Positions 54,360 through 64,000 of a DNA stretch of 64,000 nt are shown here, in pieces; position 1 is the first letter of the stretch; each line of letters begins with the position of its first letter. The notes beneath the pieces are model-generated. The model searched no databases. It was given only the letters and a program-made list of their open reading frames with translations, and was not told the DNA's origin. Made by a program: the position numbers and the translations under genes. The DNA lies in NCBI GenBank assembly GCA_018105865.1, contig CM030837.1, positions 14,998,225 to 15,062,224 on the forward strand. Reading direction: 5' to 3'. Source of the DNA: Metaphire vulgaris (taxonomy: Eukaryota > Annelida > Clitellata > Crassiclitellata > Megascolecidae).

Positions 54360-55920
54360 AGTGCGGTTTATACTCCGAAGCATATACTCCTTATATATAT
54401 ACATGTATGTGCAGTTTTTTTATATATATTATATAGCCTATATAACGACATTTAATGCGCAGTTTCTCAAGAGTCATTCCATGACAAGTGACAAAAGACG
54501 ATAGTGCTGCCATCATGTCAGCGCATCTTGTCACCCACCCTCGAGGGCAAAAAAGAAACCCAAATCCAGAAAGTATTACGTTGACGACTGACAGAAACCC
54601 ATGCAGTTGTGTCGAAAACAGACCCATAATGCATTATTATAATGGTGGCAATTCGAATCCCGTTTTCCTACGGTGTCCAATCCAAGCAGTATGAATGATA
54701 AGTGCCTGCCGTAATATTCGAGTTGTACAGACCGAAGTCCTTGTACTGTACAAAGTGCATCCGACAGCGTCGATGTACAGTACACTGTACGAGCACTTGG
54801 ATTCGGAAGGTGAGAAAGGTCAGATAGACTGGTTCCTTATCACTTTTAAGGTTTAGATGCTTCTTGACTGACTAACGCAAAGCTATTTCAATATTTAATC
54901 GACGAACAACAACAGACGAAATCCTATCATCCGCAGAACGACCAGAAACAGATGGAAGAGAGAAAGTCAGTGTGAGTTGGGGTGGGGTGGGGGGGGGGGT
55001 GGGGTGGGTGAAAGAGATGTTCAGTTGGCACACAGAGTTGGCGGAGGGAGGGGGCGAGAAAACGCCAAGCGGATCCAGTTTTGACCTCACCCCCACCCCG
55101 CCCCAAACTGTGATTTAGAAGTTTGCCGACTGCAGAGAGCGGGCATTTGTTTGTCTGGGCTTTGAAAAAAATTGATCGTTCCAATTAAGAGCAAACAAAT
55201 TGGATCGCGGCGCCCAGACGTTAAACATCTCGCCACCATATACAGTAATATTCAAATGATGACGATGATCTCAAGTACACCACGACGGCGACGTCGACTC
55301 GGAGGGACCAGCGCTCAACTGCGCCATAATTCACCAGCGTTAACACTCGTATACGTCCTATAGGACGTATTAAAGATCATAATATCTGATATAATTTAAT
55401 CGTAGGATTTTCAGCCGCCATCCAAACTGATATTCTCTTCGATGACGGGGCCGCCGAGGGTGGGGAGGGGTTGCAGGGGAGGCAGTGTTTTATCCAGACT
55501 CCAGACCTTTGGGGAAAATTGATTAAAATAGATGGAAGAGCAACACAGAGGACAATGCATGTGTTTTGTCACGGCTGAAATTGGGGGGTGGGGAATATTG
55601 AGGTTATGAGGGAAGATCTCCCCCCTAACAGGCCTGGATGGAACACTACAAGTGCCCAGGGGCCCAGAATTTCTCTCAGCGGGCCAGACCGGGGCTTTGA
55701 ACTGAGTAGGTCGGGTAAGAATATAAGTCGTGGTCTATAGGAAACTGCATTGTGTTACGACGGGTTGAGTTAGGCCAAGTAACCCTATTGATTTCATGGG
55801 TTGGGCTCTGAAATCTGAATCATGATGGGCTGGGTTTTAAAAAATGGATCCGTATACATGTTAGGCCGTAAGCCATCTACGAAATTTTGACGGAAAATAC
55901 GACGGGTTCTTGTCGGTTAA
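54360..55920. other. No gene seen
   Basis: No coding signature. Short G-run at 54982-55000. 55740-55860 contains GGGTTGGG/AAGTAACCCTATTG phrases related to the MITE at 57345. No intact termini. Confidence 0.45.
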
Positions 55921-56092
55921 TTCACCGCCAATAAGGTTAGGGTTGGGGTTAATTCACCGCCATTATGGTTAGGTTTAGGGTTAGGTCTAGGGTTAGGTTT
56001 AGAGTTAGGTTTAGGGTTAGGTTGGCGTTGCGTTAACCGACAAACTCTATTACATTGACCCTTGTTGGCGGTGAATTAACCGACAAGTATAC
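55900..56092. repeat. Inverted repeat with TTAGGG-like core
   Basis: Flanks TTGTCGGTTAATTCACCGCC and GGCGGTGAATTAACCGACAAG face each other. Between them is a run of GGTTAGGTTTAGGGTTAGG units (55935-56025). A third case of telomere-like repeats inside an inverted repeat. Confidence 0.8.
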
Positions 56093-56100
56093 CAAACGAC

Positions 56101-56302
56101 CAGGGGCGGCGCTAGGGGTGGTTGGGTCCGCGGGTCCGGACCCACCCAGCCTCGGGCAGGGCCACACAAGCAAATCGTGCAAATCCGCAGAGAAATTTTT
56201 ATTTGGGGAGGGGATGGGAGGGAGATGGGTAGTCTGAGCCGGGTCCTGGTTGCGTAAATTGCATTAGACCCACCCAGCCAACAAAACTCAGCGCCGCCCC
56301 TG
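56101..56302. mobile_element. hAT MITE, TIR CAGGGGCGGCGCT, 202 bp
   Basis: Ends CAGGGGCGGCGCTAGGGG and CAGCGCCGCCCCTG; flanks CAAACGAC and CTAACGAC match at 7 of 8. GTGGTTGGGTCC and GACCCACCCAGCC also face each other inside. Confidence 0.88.
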
Positions 56303-56557
56303 CTAACGACGCCGCGTGTCCACGGTTTTAGGGGCATTGCGGCGCATAAACAGGCGAAGTAATAATGTGTGGGGTATAGATGAACAATTGAACATGGCAG
56401 CAACTATAGCGCGACCCTTCGAAATGGCAATCTATAGACACGTCTAGATGTGTATTAAATTAAATTAAACGTATACGAAGGTCGTTCTTTAATCTCGTGA
56501 AATTCGAAAGACTTTGTAGTTTTCTGTCTGTTGTACAACTCCTTGTCTCACCACAGC

Positions 56558-56933
56558 CGGTGGCGGATTTACATTTTGAGACCCCGGTACACTTTCTTAT
56601 AAAAAGTTACAGGTCAAGTGTGAAAAGTTGCAAGAGGACTAGCTTTTTTAGCTTGTCAAGTTTTTAAAGTTTTTTTTTCGGGAAACTTTTGGAAGAGCGC
56701 AAGAGTTACAGATCGGGTGTGTGAGTAATACTGGCGATAACCTTTTCCCCCCTCTTTCAGGAGACGTTGCGCGACAAATGGTTGCATTTCGGAAGTTTAA
56801 ACAAATGAATCATTATAAAATCTTTATAAAATATTGTGAAAAGAAAAGGTGGATCCTGAATTTTTATTTTGCTGCATGGTGGGCGGGCCTAGGGACAAAT
56901 GTACCATAGTGTGCAGTGGTAGATCCGCCACTG
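56558..56933. mobile_element. hAT MITE family 3, 376 bp
   Basis: Ends CGGTGGCGGATTTAC and AGATCCGCCACTG; flanks ACCACAGC and CCCACAGC match at 7 of 8. Contains TTTTTTAGCTTGTCAAG. Same family as 62685-63001. Confidence 0.87.
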
Positions 56934-57344
56934 CCCACAGCTCAGGGAACGATAAGAAAGACAGCTCGGATAGCAGCATTCCAAGATAAGAGCGCGCGGT
57001 GTTTTAGGCTATATTTGAGTATTTCCGGAATGATGGTTAAACGTGAGAAAATGCGTAAATCGACTAGCAATCTGTACAACCGCTATCCCTTTTCCCGATA
57101 CTCTTTCGGTGCAGATGTTGTACGGTTTCGAATGAGGGCCTACGGTGTCGGTAAGTGCGTCAGTTATCTTGGACGTGGAATGACGGCGAGGTTTACTGCT
57201 CCAGTGCCGAACAGACGTGTTTGGATAACGTTTCTTTTCATCCGATCGGCCCACTTCCCCGCAGGAACGTCATGAAAGAAAACGCCGCGCGGTTTAATCT
57301 TAACTGGAAATCGTCATAATTTCCTCCACGAACACAATACCCGT

Positions 57345-57578
57345 CAGAGATGTCCATGGGTTGGGTTAACCCATGAGTTGGGTTGGTTGGGTCAGACTTT
57401 TCCATATTAATGGTGGGTTGGGTTAGGTTGGGTCAGGAAACAAGTCTTGGTTGTTGTAAAGCATGTATTACGTTGGGTTGGGTCAAGTAACCCTATTACC
57501 GGCATGGGTTGGGTTGGAATTGTGATGGGTTGGTTGGGTGGGACTGGGTTATAGAATAGGGACCCATGGACAACTCTG
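57345..57578. mobile_element. hAT-type MITE, TIR CAGAGATGTCCATGGGT, 234 bp
   Basis: Ends CAGAGATGTCCATGGGTTGG and GACCCATGGACAACTCTG; flanks ATACCCGT and ATATCCGT match at 7 of 8. The interior is a degenerate GGGTTGGGTT repeat. Confidence 0.85.
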
Positions 57579-57706
57579 ATATCCGTTGGTATCTATTGCA
57601 ATTTTAGTTACTTTCCTCCATTTGTATCTGTCTGTCTTTGTTTGTCGACTGTCGAAGATAAGACGCCGATAGAACGCTGTCTATGATGACTCATAGAGCT
57701 GTACCG

Positions 57707-58106
57707 ATTGCACATTTTGCCGATTGTTCCGATTACCGATTGTTCCGATTGTCAGGCAACCGATTATTTTGTCGATACCGATTGTCTATCGAATTCTCGA
57801 AATAGGGTGTTTTTAATGATCATGCAGTCAGATATACCATAAAGGTGCAGTGTAAATGCACATGTCTTCTGACTTCGATGTGCAGGTGCAGTTCGCCACT
57901 CATTCGGGCCGAGAGGTCAAACAGCTGCCGGCCAGAAAAAATCGGCACCTGATAACCGCTTGTTCCGATTACTCGATTAATCGACCCGGAAACGAATGTT
58001 TCTGATTAATCGGTATCGGAACCGGACTGGTGGCCGATTACCGATTGTTCCGATTGTCCCAATAATCGGTCCTATTATGAATGTTGCCGATTAATCGGTA
58101 CAGCTG
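57707..58106. mobile_element. TIR element with CCGATTGTTCCGATT repeats, about 400 bp
   Basis: Ends AGAGCTGTACCGATTGC and TTAATCGGTACAGCT are inverse. Both sides carry CCGATTACCGATTGTTCCGA units in numbers. The flank pair GATGACTC / GATGAGAC agrees partly, so the exact borders are uncertain; hAT-like by terminus. Confidence 0.6.
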
Positions 58107-58119
58107 ATGAGACGCTAAT

Positions 58120-59776
58120 GACAACGAAGACAAGTATCAGGGAGTATCCTTTCGACTTTCCACGCCATCTGCCGATGCGAAAAGGAATTATGCTGCTGGA
58201 AAGACAACAGCATCGCTGTGTATTTTCTAATGGTCGTTGAAGAATAATAATACTGGGAAGTTTTCTTCTCTTTGCTCTGATATTGTTGTTGTTGTTGCCG
58301 CTGTGGTCTGACCTCGTTTACAATTATTCGGTCGCCGGTATGCCTTTGATCTTCTCCTTCTTGCGGGTTGATCTTTTACGACCTCGATGTAATTAGACCG
58401 CTGCAGCAATTTGCCTCCGAAGACAAGAACCGGATTCAGGGCTAAAAAACTTCTTTCTTTCTCGCTCTGATTTTAGAATCGTGCGCGGCAAAAGTGACAG
58501 TGTTCCACATATATACATTATACACGCGTCTTTGTCCGCTAAAATCCGAACTCCGCCATAGCCGGTGGCAAGCCCGAAAGGAGGAGCCAAACACACATAC
58601 AAACACACATAGACGCCCATCGTATTTGATAAGGACGCGTCTATAAACAAACGCAACACACACACACCGCTAAAATCCTTGTTGTAAGATTATTACAATA
58701 CTCAGGACGTACTGTAAATGTAAAAATAATTTTAATTAATTTCCAATTGCATTTAATTTGTATTTGATACGTAAGGTATGTACTATGTATTATTATGTAT
58801 TATTGTGTACTGTGTTGTGTATTGACCTTGCGTTTTGCCAGAACTGGTTCAGAGATGTCGCTTTTTCCTGACGTTGTCCCATCTATTTTTTAAAAATGCC
58901 CGACATCCCTCTTGACAGACCCAGTGCGTGATTTATGATTGACGATGGAATGATCCTTAGTTTGAGATCATGAGTTCGGATGACGACACGGTGGGGGAGG
59001 GTTCATTTTCTGCCCCGTATAAAAACGTCGGAGCTTCATTTAATTAAAAGCGGAGCATTATGTCTATGCGTGACACTGCCGCGAAACCAAAAACTACCGA
59101 CACGGATTTACGTCCACCTTCTCAGGTATACAGCCGACATCCCTAATGGCAACACGTTGTCAGAGGCGTATCTGAAGGGACATCTGCTCCCGCCCCCTCC
59201 CCATCATCATCATGGCGAAATAATTTTAGCAGCGTGCGTCAATCCATCCATAGGGAGGAAGGTCGGGACAAGAAGGCAGAATGGGGTAATGGAACACGGA
59301 GTGCCTCTCCCTGCACTGGATTCCTGGATCCGCCCATGTGTGTGTGTGTGTGCATGAGGAGACGGTGTCGTTGAGTCGATTTCGGTGCTTTCTGATGACG
59401 GTCGGTCGGTCGAAGAGAAAACCGCACTCAGAGTAGTCCAACGACAACAATTGGGTCACGCCTGTAGTCTACTGCAGCGACATCTCCGCTTAAAATTGAC
59501 AAACAAACACACACACACACACACACACGTCCATTTGGTTCCGTTTCGCCGAAAATAAACCTGCATGTTCTATATACTGTAATTATCCTTTCTCGACCGA
59601 AGACACAGGCGCTTAATTTAACACAAGGAGTGCGGTGCGGTGCTGAGGGGGGAGGCCGAGAAAAAACCCGCGGGGGGCGAGGAAAAGCCCTGGCCAGGGA
59701 ACAGCGACGATCGGCGTTCGTTCACTGACAACACGCTTAGAAACTGTTCGTAGGCCAACCAAAGCGGCATCGATAA
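58120..59776. other. No gene seen
   Basis: Open frames here have no recognisable domain. Simple repeats: (GTT)n at 58283, (GT)n at 59338-59352, (AC)n at 59504-59530. ACACATACAAACACAC at 58590 adds AC-rich sequence. Confidence 0.45.
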
Positions 59777-60163
59777 GGGACCGTCCATAAATGACGTCAC
59801 GCACTTAGGGGGTGTTCAAACATTTGTGGCGATGTGTGGCGACGGGGAGGAGGAGTTTCAGAAATGTGACGTTACCGAAATGCTATGTTACCGCAAAATT
59901 GAACGTATTTTACACTTATAATTATTATACTTCATTTTTAAAAATAATTTGAAAAAGTTTCTAAATATTGTTTCAACTATAATAGTTATAATGAAATTTT
60001 TCAGACGAAACATTAATTTAGACATTGCAAATACGACAAGATGACGGGGGACGTTAACGCGTTGAGACGTCATATTCTAAGGGTCTGACTTTTTGTGACG
60101 ACGTGTGACGAGGGGGAGGGATAAAACTGCCAAAATCGCGTGACGTCATTTATGGATAGCCCC
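59777..60163. mobile_element. PIF/Harbinger-type MITE, 387 bp, TAA target
   Basis: Ends GGGACCGTCCATAAATGACG, TCAC and GTGACGTCATTTATGGATAG, CCCC are inverse over about 24 bp, with TAA on both sides (59774-59776, 60164-60166). A 3-bp TWA target and GGG-type terminus point to PIF/Harbinger. Inside, GGCGATGTGTGGCGACGGGG and TGACGACGTGTGACGAGGGG echo each other. Confidence 0.78.
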
Positions 60164-60373
60164 TAAGAGTAAAAGCATCGCTAATACTGTAATTATTAAC
60201 ACTACGAAACACAACTTCGGCTACTAGTCACTGGTGTTTTGAACGAAGCAGCAGATGACCTAATACGTTGCCGTATTGTTACTGCTACGAAATCCATGCA
60301 GAGACAAAATAATTGATTAAATAAGCAAGTAAGCAAAATTGCGTGAATTTGCATTGCGCTTTCGAAAGTAGTA

Positions 60374-60560
60374 CAGTGGATCCCACTTAATCGCATACCG
60401 CTTAATTGCATAACCCGCACAATCGCATAACAACATAAAAATCCGAATCAGTGTTTTGTGCGTACAATTAATTAATTATCAGACTGGGCTATTCGCATAG
60501 CCTAGTTAATCGCATAAGCAAGACTTGCACGGCACCTATGCAATTAAGCGGGTTTCACTG
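60374..60560 (+). mobile_element. pogo/Tigger-like MITE, 187 bp, TA target
   Basis: CAGTGGATCCCACTTAATCG to AAGCGGGTTTCACTG, with TA at both ends (60372-60373, 60561-60562). Multiple TTAATCGCATA/TTAATTGCATA units. It interrupts a copy of the TATAGCGC...GCTTATTC-type repeat. Confidence 0.85.
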
Positions 60561-60824
60561 TATCGAAGTAGCTGCTCTTCCTTAGGGGCTTAGTCCAACT
60601 TTTGAATAGCTATAGGGTCAGCGTGATGGGATATGCGACAGTTCTGGGCGAGGAGCCTTATGAGAAATTACCTTAACTCCTAAATCATTGCAGATATGGG
60701 GAGGATTTCAGATTTGGGGGAAATCCCCTATCCGGCCTGTAGGCTGTATGCAACACTGGCTATAGCCTATACACTCCTATAGGGTGCCGACATATGAGGA
60801 CATTTCATTATGCATCTGCTCTGA

Positions 60825-60886
<62 letters not shown>
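60825..60886. repeat. (AT)n microsatellite
   Basis: About 58 bp of AT, followed at 60960-61010 by (GT)n-type sequence. A further (AT)n of about 85 bp lies at 61651-61735. Confidence 0.95.
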
Positions 60887-60887
<1 letters not shown>

Positions 60888-61009
60888 GAGATTACATATG
60901 AGCTCTTACACATTCAAAAAAGGTGCTAGATGGCAACATATCTGTTGTACTTGCGAGTGCGTTTGTGTGTGTGTGCGTGCGTGTGTGTGTGTGTATGTGT
61001 GTGCATGTT

Positions 61010-61646
61010 CCTGCGTTCAAAGACGCCATGTCAGTGTTTTTGGGATTGCCTTACAGGGCTTACATTTATCGCTGTTAATAAACAATATGTGGGTTGAGCC
61101 TGATTGCGTGTCCTTTCGGTGCATGAGAACAAATCTATTGACCTCGTTTGACCTGGAGGCGCCCAGATCGGCAAAACCGACATAATTACGCAGAACGTCG
61201 TTTTCCACAGAACGATGGACCCCTCTTTGTGCGACTCGCAGCGCCAGAGGTCGTAAGTTAGTAACTCATCGTCGAAACGATTTGGATCTTGTTTGCAGAA
61301 ACATTTGGACTAAATTTGGACCGTCTGTTCTCACCCTGCTGTCAAAACCGATCGTACATTTGAATAAATAATGTTTCGCCTTAATACAGTTGACATGAAC
61401 TCACAGTGGTTAAAAGATGTGTGTCGTCTTTTGAACGGCGAATATATATATCTCGGTCTGATCTTTCATTTCTAGTAGACGTGACTTACATGTACTTATC
61501 CTGGCAAGAAGAGGTCAGTAGAACGAATGAATCGCATAGATGAACCGAAAGTCTGATGCATGTTGAGCAAGGCTTAGATGTTACAGAGCAGAGAAGTAAC
61601 CTACACGGATAACTCCACGACTATTGAACTCCGCTGCTGAAATGGA

Positions 61647-61650
<4 letters not shown>
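61010..61650. other. No gene seen
   Basis: No recognisable coding or repeat signature apart from short AT runs. Confidence 0.4.
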
Positions 61651-61735
<85 letters not shown>

Positions 61736-61754
61736 ATATATGCAGCGATATATG

Positions 61755-62419
61755 CAGGGATGTCAGAACCTTGGCCCGCGAGCTGATTTTAGTTGTCCGC
61801 GCGCGAAATTATTACCACTTTTTAAAAGTTTTGCTAAATGCTTAATTAAAACATTTCTACGAGCAATTTCTCAAAAGAAGCATTTCAGCAGCAGTCATAT
61901 GTTAGCTCCTCTCTTTGCCAGCACTTACTTACCTACGTACTTACACGAGCAAGGCTTTTCCGAAATGACTCTACTAAAGACAAAACTGAGATTACGTCTG
62001 TCTAAAGTCTAAAGTAAAGGAAATTTCCAGGGACATTTGAAAGTAGCTTTGGCTGCGGGTTTAAAACCAGACGTTGCTAAACTTGTGAAAAATAAACAGT
62101 GTCATGCCCCTCAGCTTCCACGTCGACATCGACTGTCATCTCACATGATTTGTTTTCAATTTGATCTTCACCATTAAAAGATTTTGAGATTTAACTACTT
62201 CTTTTAGACTATAGACTAGAATCCGTTCTGTTGTAGTTACCACAGCCGGTTATAATCAACGAAACAATTGAATGACCGTTTAGGTTTTCGTAGTTTTACT
62301 TTAGATTTTTAGAAAGGCCACAGTTTAAGATAATATTGCCAAGAATTTTTGCATTTGGCCCGCGAGGACATGGGAGACATGTCATTTGGCCCTTCGCCCA
62401 AAGAGTCTTGATACCTCTG
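61755..62419 (+). mobile_element. hAT-like element with transposase relic, 665 bp
   Basis: Left CAGGGATGTCAGAACCTTGG and right GAGTCTTGATACCTCTG are degenerate inverses; TTGGCCCGCGAG also occurs near both ends. The flanking 8-mers do not match. It carries a C-terminal transposase fragment in sense orientation. Confidence 0.65.
61890..62110 (+). pseudogene. hAT transposase C-terminal fragment (GTF2IRD2/ZBED5-like)
   Basis: Reads LFASTYLPTYLHEQGFSEMT, then LLKTKLRLRLSK and a stop. After a shift it reads GHLKVALAAGLKPDVAKLVK. FAST-Y-x-CEQ-x-FS-x-M-x-x-x-K-x-K-x-R-x-RL, then HL-x-x-x-L, is the C-terminal pattern of this hAT subgroup. It holds a short duplication within TYLPTYLHEQ and is inactive. 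Confidence 0.75.
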
Positions 62420-62684
62420 AGTTAGAGAGAAACGTTTTAGCGTTGTGAAATCTTTAAGCTTAGCAGGTCCAATCATAGGGTGGTCAGGCAAACCAATTGG
62501 CCGGAGCATCTGAGGCGAGCCACTGTGGTCTGGACTTCTGCTCAAAAAGGGGCCTCGATATAACGGGCCTATATTAATTAATATCTGTGAAACTCTATAT
62601 TAAGTTAATATTTTAAACAAGTAATGACAATTAATTACTCTCTATTACAGTGTCTGATTTTGTTTACCCGTATAACTGCTGAAC

Positions 62685-63001
62685 CAGTGGCGGATTTGCC
62701 CGGTACAAATAATAAAAATTTAGGGGTCCATCTTTTCTATTGACAATATTTCATAATGTTTTTATGATTTATTTTTTAAACAACTTTATTTTCCGAAATA
62801 CAACCATTTGTCACGCAACGTGTCGTGAAAAAAGGATTATTCGTACATCTAGTCCGTAACTCTTCCGCTCTTCCGAAAGTTGTCCGAGAAAAGGTTAACA
62901 ACTTGACAAGCGAAAAAGGTCATCTCGCCACTTTTTCACACATGATCTGTAACTTTTTAGAAGAAAATGTACTGGGGCCTAAAAATGTAAATCCGCCACT
63001 G
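62685..63001. mobile_element. hAT MITE family 3, 317 bp, perfect TSD
   Basis: Ends CAGTGGCGGATTTGCC and TAAATCCGCCACTG; flanking TGCTGAAC (62677-62684 and 63002-63009) is identical. Contains CTTGACAAGCGAAAAAGGTC, the shared internal motif in reverse. Confidence 0.95.
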
Positions 63002-63009
63002 TGCTGAAC

Positions 63010-63558
63010 TGCCCGATAGATTCGTATTAAGAGTTATGGGACTGCGACTGAGAGATCTAAAATGTGTACTTGGTCTGGGCCTTCTGATCCGATCTCTAAA
63101 AGCGCCCGTAGAATGGTCTTAAAACGCAGTTCTGTTCAATAGACGCCTTAGAAACGGCTACAGTCGTCGACTGAACATACAGCTGTCGTGCAGTAAGCCA
63201 AACACTGGGCCCTGTGACTGACTGAGACTGCGGCTGATTTCAAAGGAAGTAAAGAAACAACAATTAGTTTCGAACAGTTGGTATTCATTCGTTAGAAATA
63301 AGCGTGAATTACAAAACGTCTTATTGCGCAGTTTCAGTATGTTAAAAATAAAATAGCATGGCATATATAGGCCTTGTTTAGGAAGAACACATTGCTTTCT
63401 TGTCTTAATTACTGTAAAAGAAATCGCCCGTTAACTCTGCGTTTTTCATTTTTTAAAGACTCCACTCGTTTATTTTCTTCGTCGTCCACGAGACTCGATC
63501 GCGACCATTTCATTTCAATGGCGTTTAGTTCTATATCTTGGTCGTTTCTCTTATAGTA
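63010..63558. other. No gene seen
   Basis: No recognisable coding or repeat signature. Confidence 0.4.
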
Positions 63559-63748
63559 CAGTGAAACCCGCTTAATTGTATAGGTGCTGTGCAAGCCTTG
63601 CTTATACGATTAACCGGGCTATGCGAATAGCCGGGACATCTGATAATTAATTAATTGTACGCACAAAACACTGGTTCGGGTTTTTATGTCGTTATGCGAT
63701 TATGCGGGTTATGCAATTAAGCGATATGCGATTAATTGGGATCCACTG
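63559..63748 (-). mobile_element. pogo/Tigger-like MITE, 190 bp, TA target
   Basis: CAGTGAAACCCGCTTAATTG to TTAATTGGGATCCACTG with TA on both sides (63557-63558, 63749-63750). It is the reverse-oriented sister of 60374-60560. Confidence 0.85.
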
Positions 63749-63802
63749 TACAACTTTCGCAGCCGTACGAAGGTCATTGACCAAGCCAGGCTTTCTGTAG
63801 AT

Positions 63803-64000
63803 CAGTGGTTCTCAAACTGGGGTCCGCGGTCCCATAGGGGGCCACCAAGCGGTTTCAGGGGGACAGTAAAGGGATTACTTTCTCAAGATATCTCACCAAC
63901 ACCTCGGAACACAAAACACACTGATGGCCCTAAGAGTGCTGATTCCATTTGAATTTAAATGTGATGACTAAGATTTGCAATTTTCTGATTAAATAATTGA
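63803..64000. mobile_element. hAT element terminus running off the window
   Basis: CAGTGGTTCTCAAACTGGGG followed by GTCCGCGGTCCC is a typical animal hAT end. The other terminus lies beyond 64000. Confidence 0.55.

Noticed and set aside
57009..57275. 119-codon plus and 81-codon minus frames
   Set aside because: No domain, no splice or start context, next to MITE sequence; likely chance.

Overview
This is eukaryotic nuclear DNA from an animal, most likely a marine invertebrate; I cannot name the phylum. Evidence: an intron-rich class B (secretin-family) neuropeptide GPCR with phase-matched GT-AG exons, tRNA-derived SINEs, several LINE lineages, very many short hAT elements, and long compound microsatellites. 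There are no bacterial operons, phage genes or CRISPR arrays. Almost all long open frames in the window are translations of microsatellites and are not genes.

Two genes are supported. (1) On the + strand, eleven exons between 10183 and 35465 join in frame to encode a 620-residue class B1 GPCR of the calcitonin/DH31/PDF-receptor type: Cys-rich hormone-binding domain, seven TM segments, and a long Ser/Asn-rich C-terminal tail. The signal peptide is not visible, so a 5' exon is probably missing or unrecognised. (2) On the - strand, an exon at 46499-46895 and a terminal exon ending at 39092 encode parts of a five- to six-TM protein that I do not recognise. The two genes converge, with their 3' ends about 3.6 kb apart.

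The rest is repeat landscape. 0-10 kb: Helitron-like CCAATCAGAACGC repeats, LINE 3' ends, a complete decayed hAT element (1741-2825), hAT MITEs, a 410-bp (CAT)n tract and ACAT repeats. 10-35 kb: the GPCR introns, packed with microsatellites, LINE fragments, a short SINE, hAT elements and a Helitron helicase remnant. 35-39 kb: a second SINE and a 51-bp minisatellite. 39-47 kb: the intron of the second gene, with Bkm-like GATA/GACA arrays, a diverged direct duplication of about 1 kb and a hAT transposase relic. 47-64 kb: no gene seen; dense hAT, Harbinger-like and pogo-like MITEs.

The most interesting signals are: about fifteen hAT-type elements with readable 8-bp target-site duplications, including one of only 45 bp; an internal motif (GACCTTTTTTGCTTGTCA-like) shared by MITEs with different termini; two apparent LINE-SINE partnerships in which the SINE copies a LINE 3' end; and a MITE that splits a LINE coding end so that removing it leaves a continuous frame.
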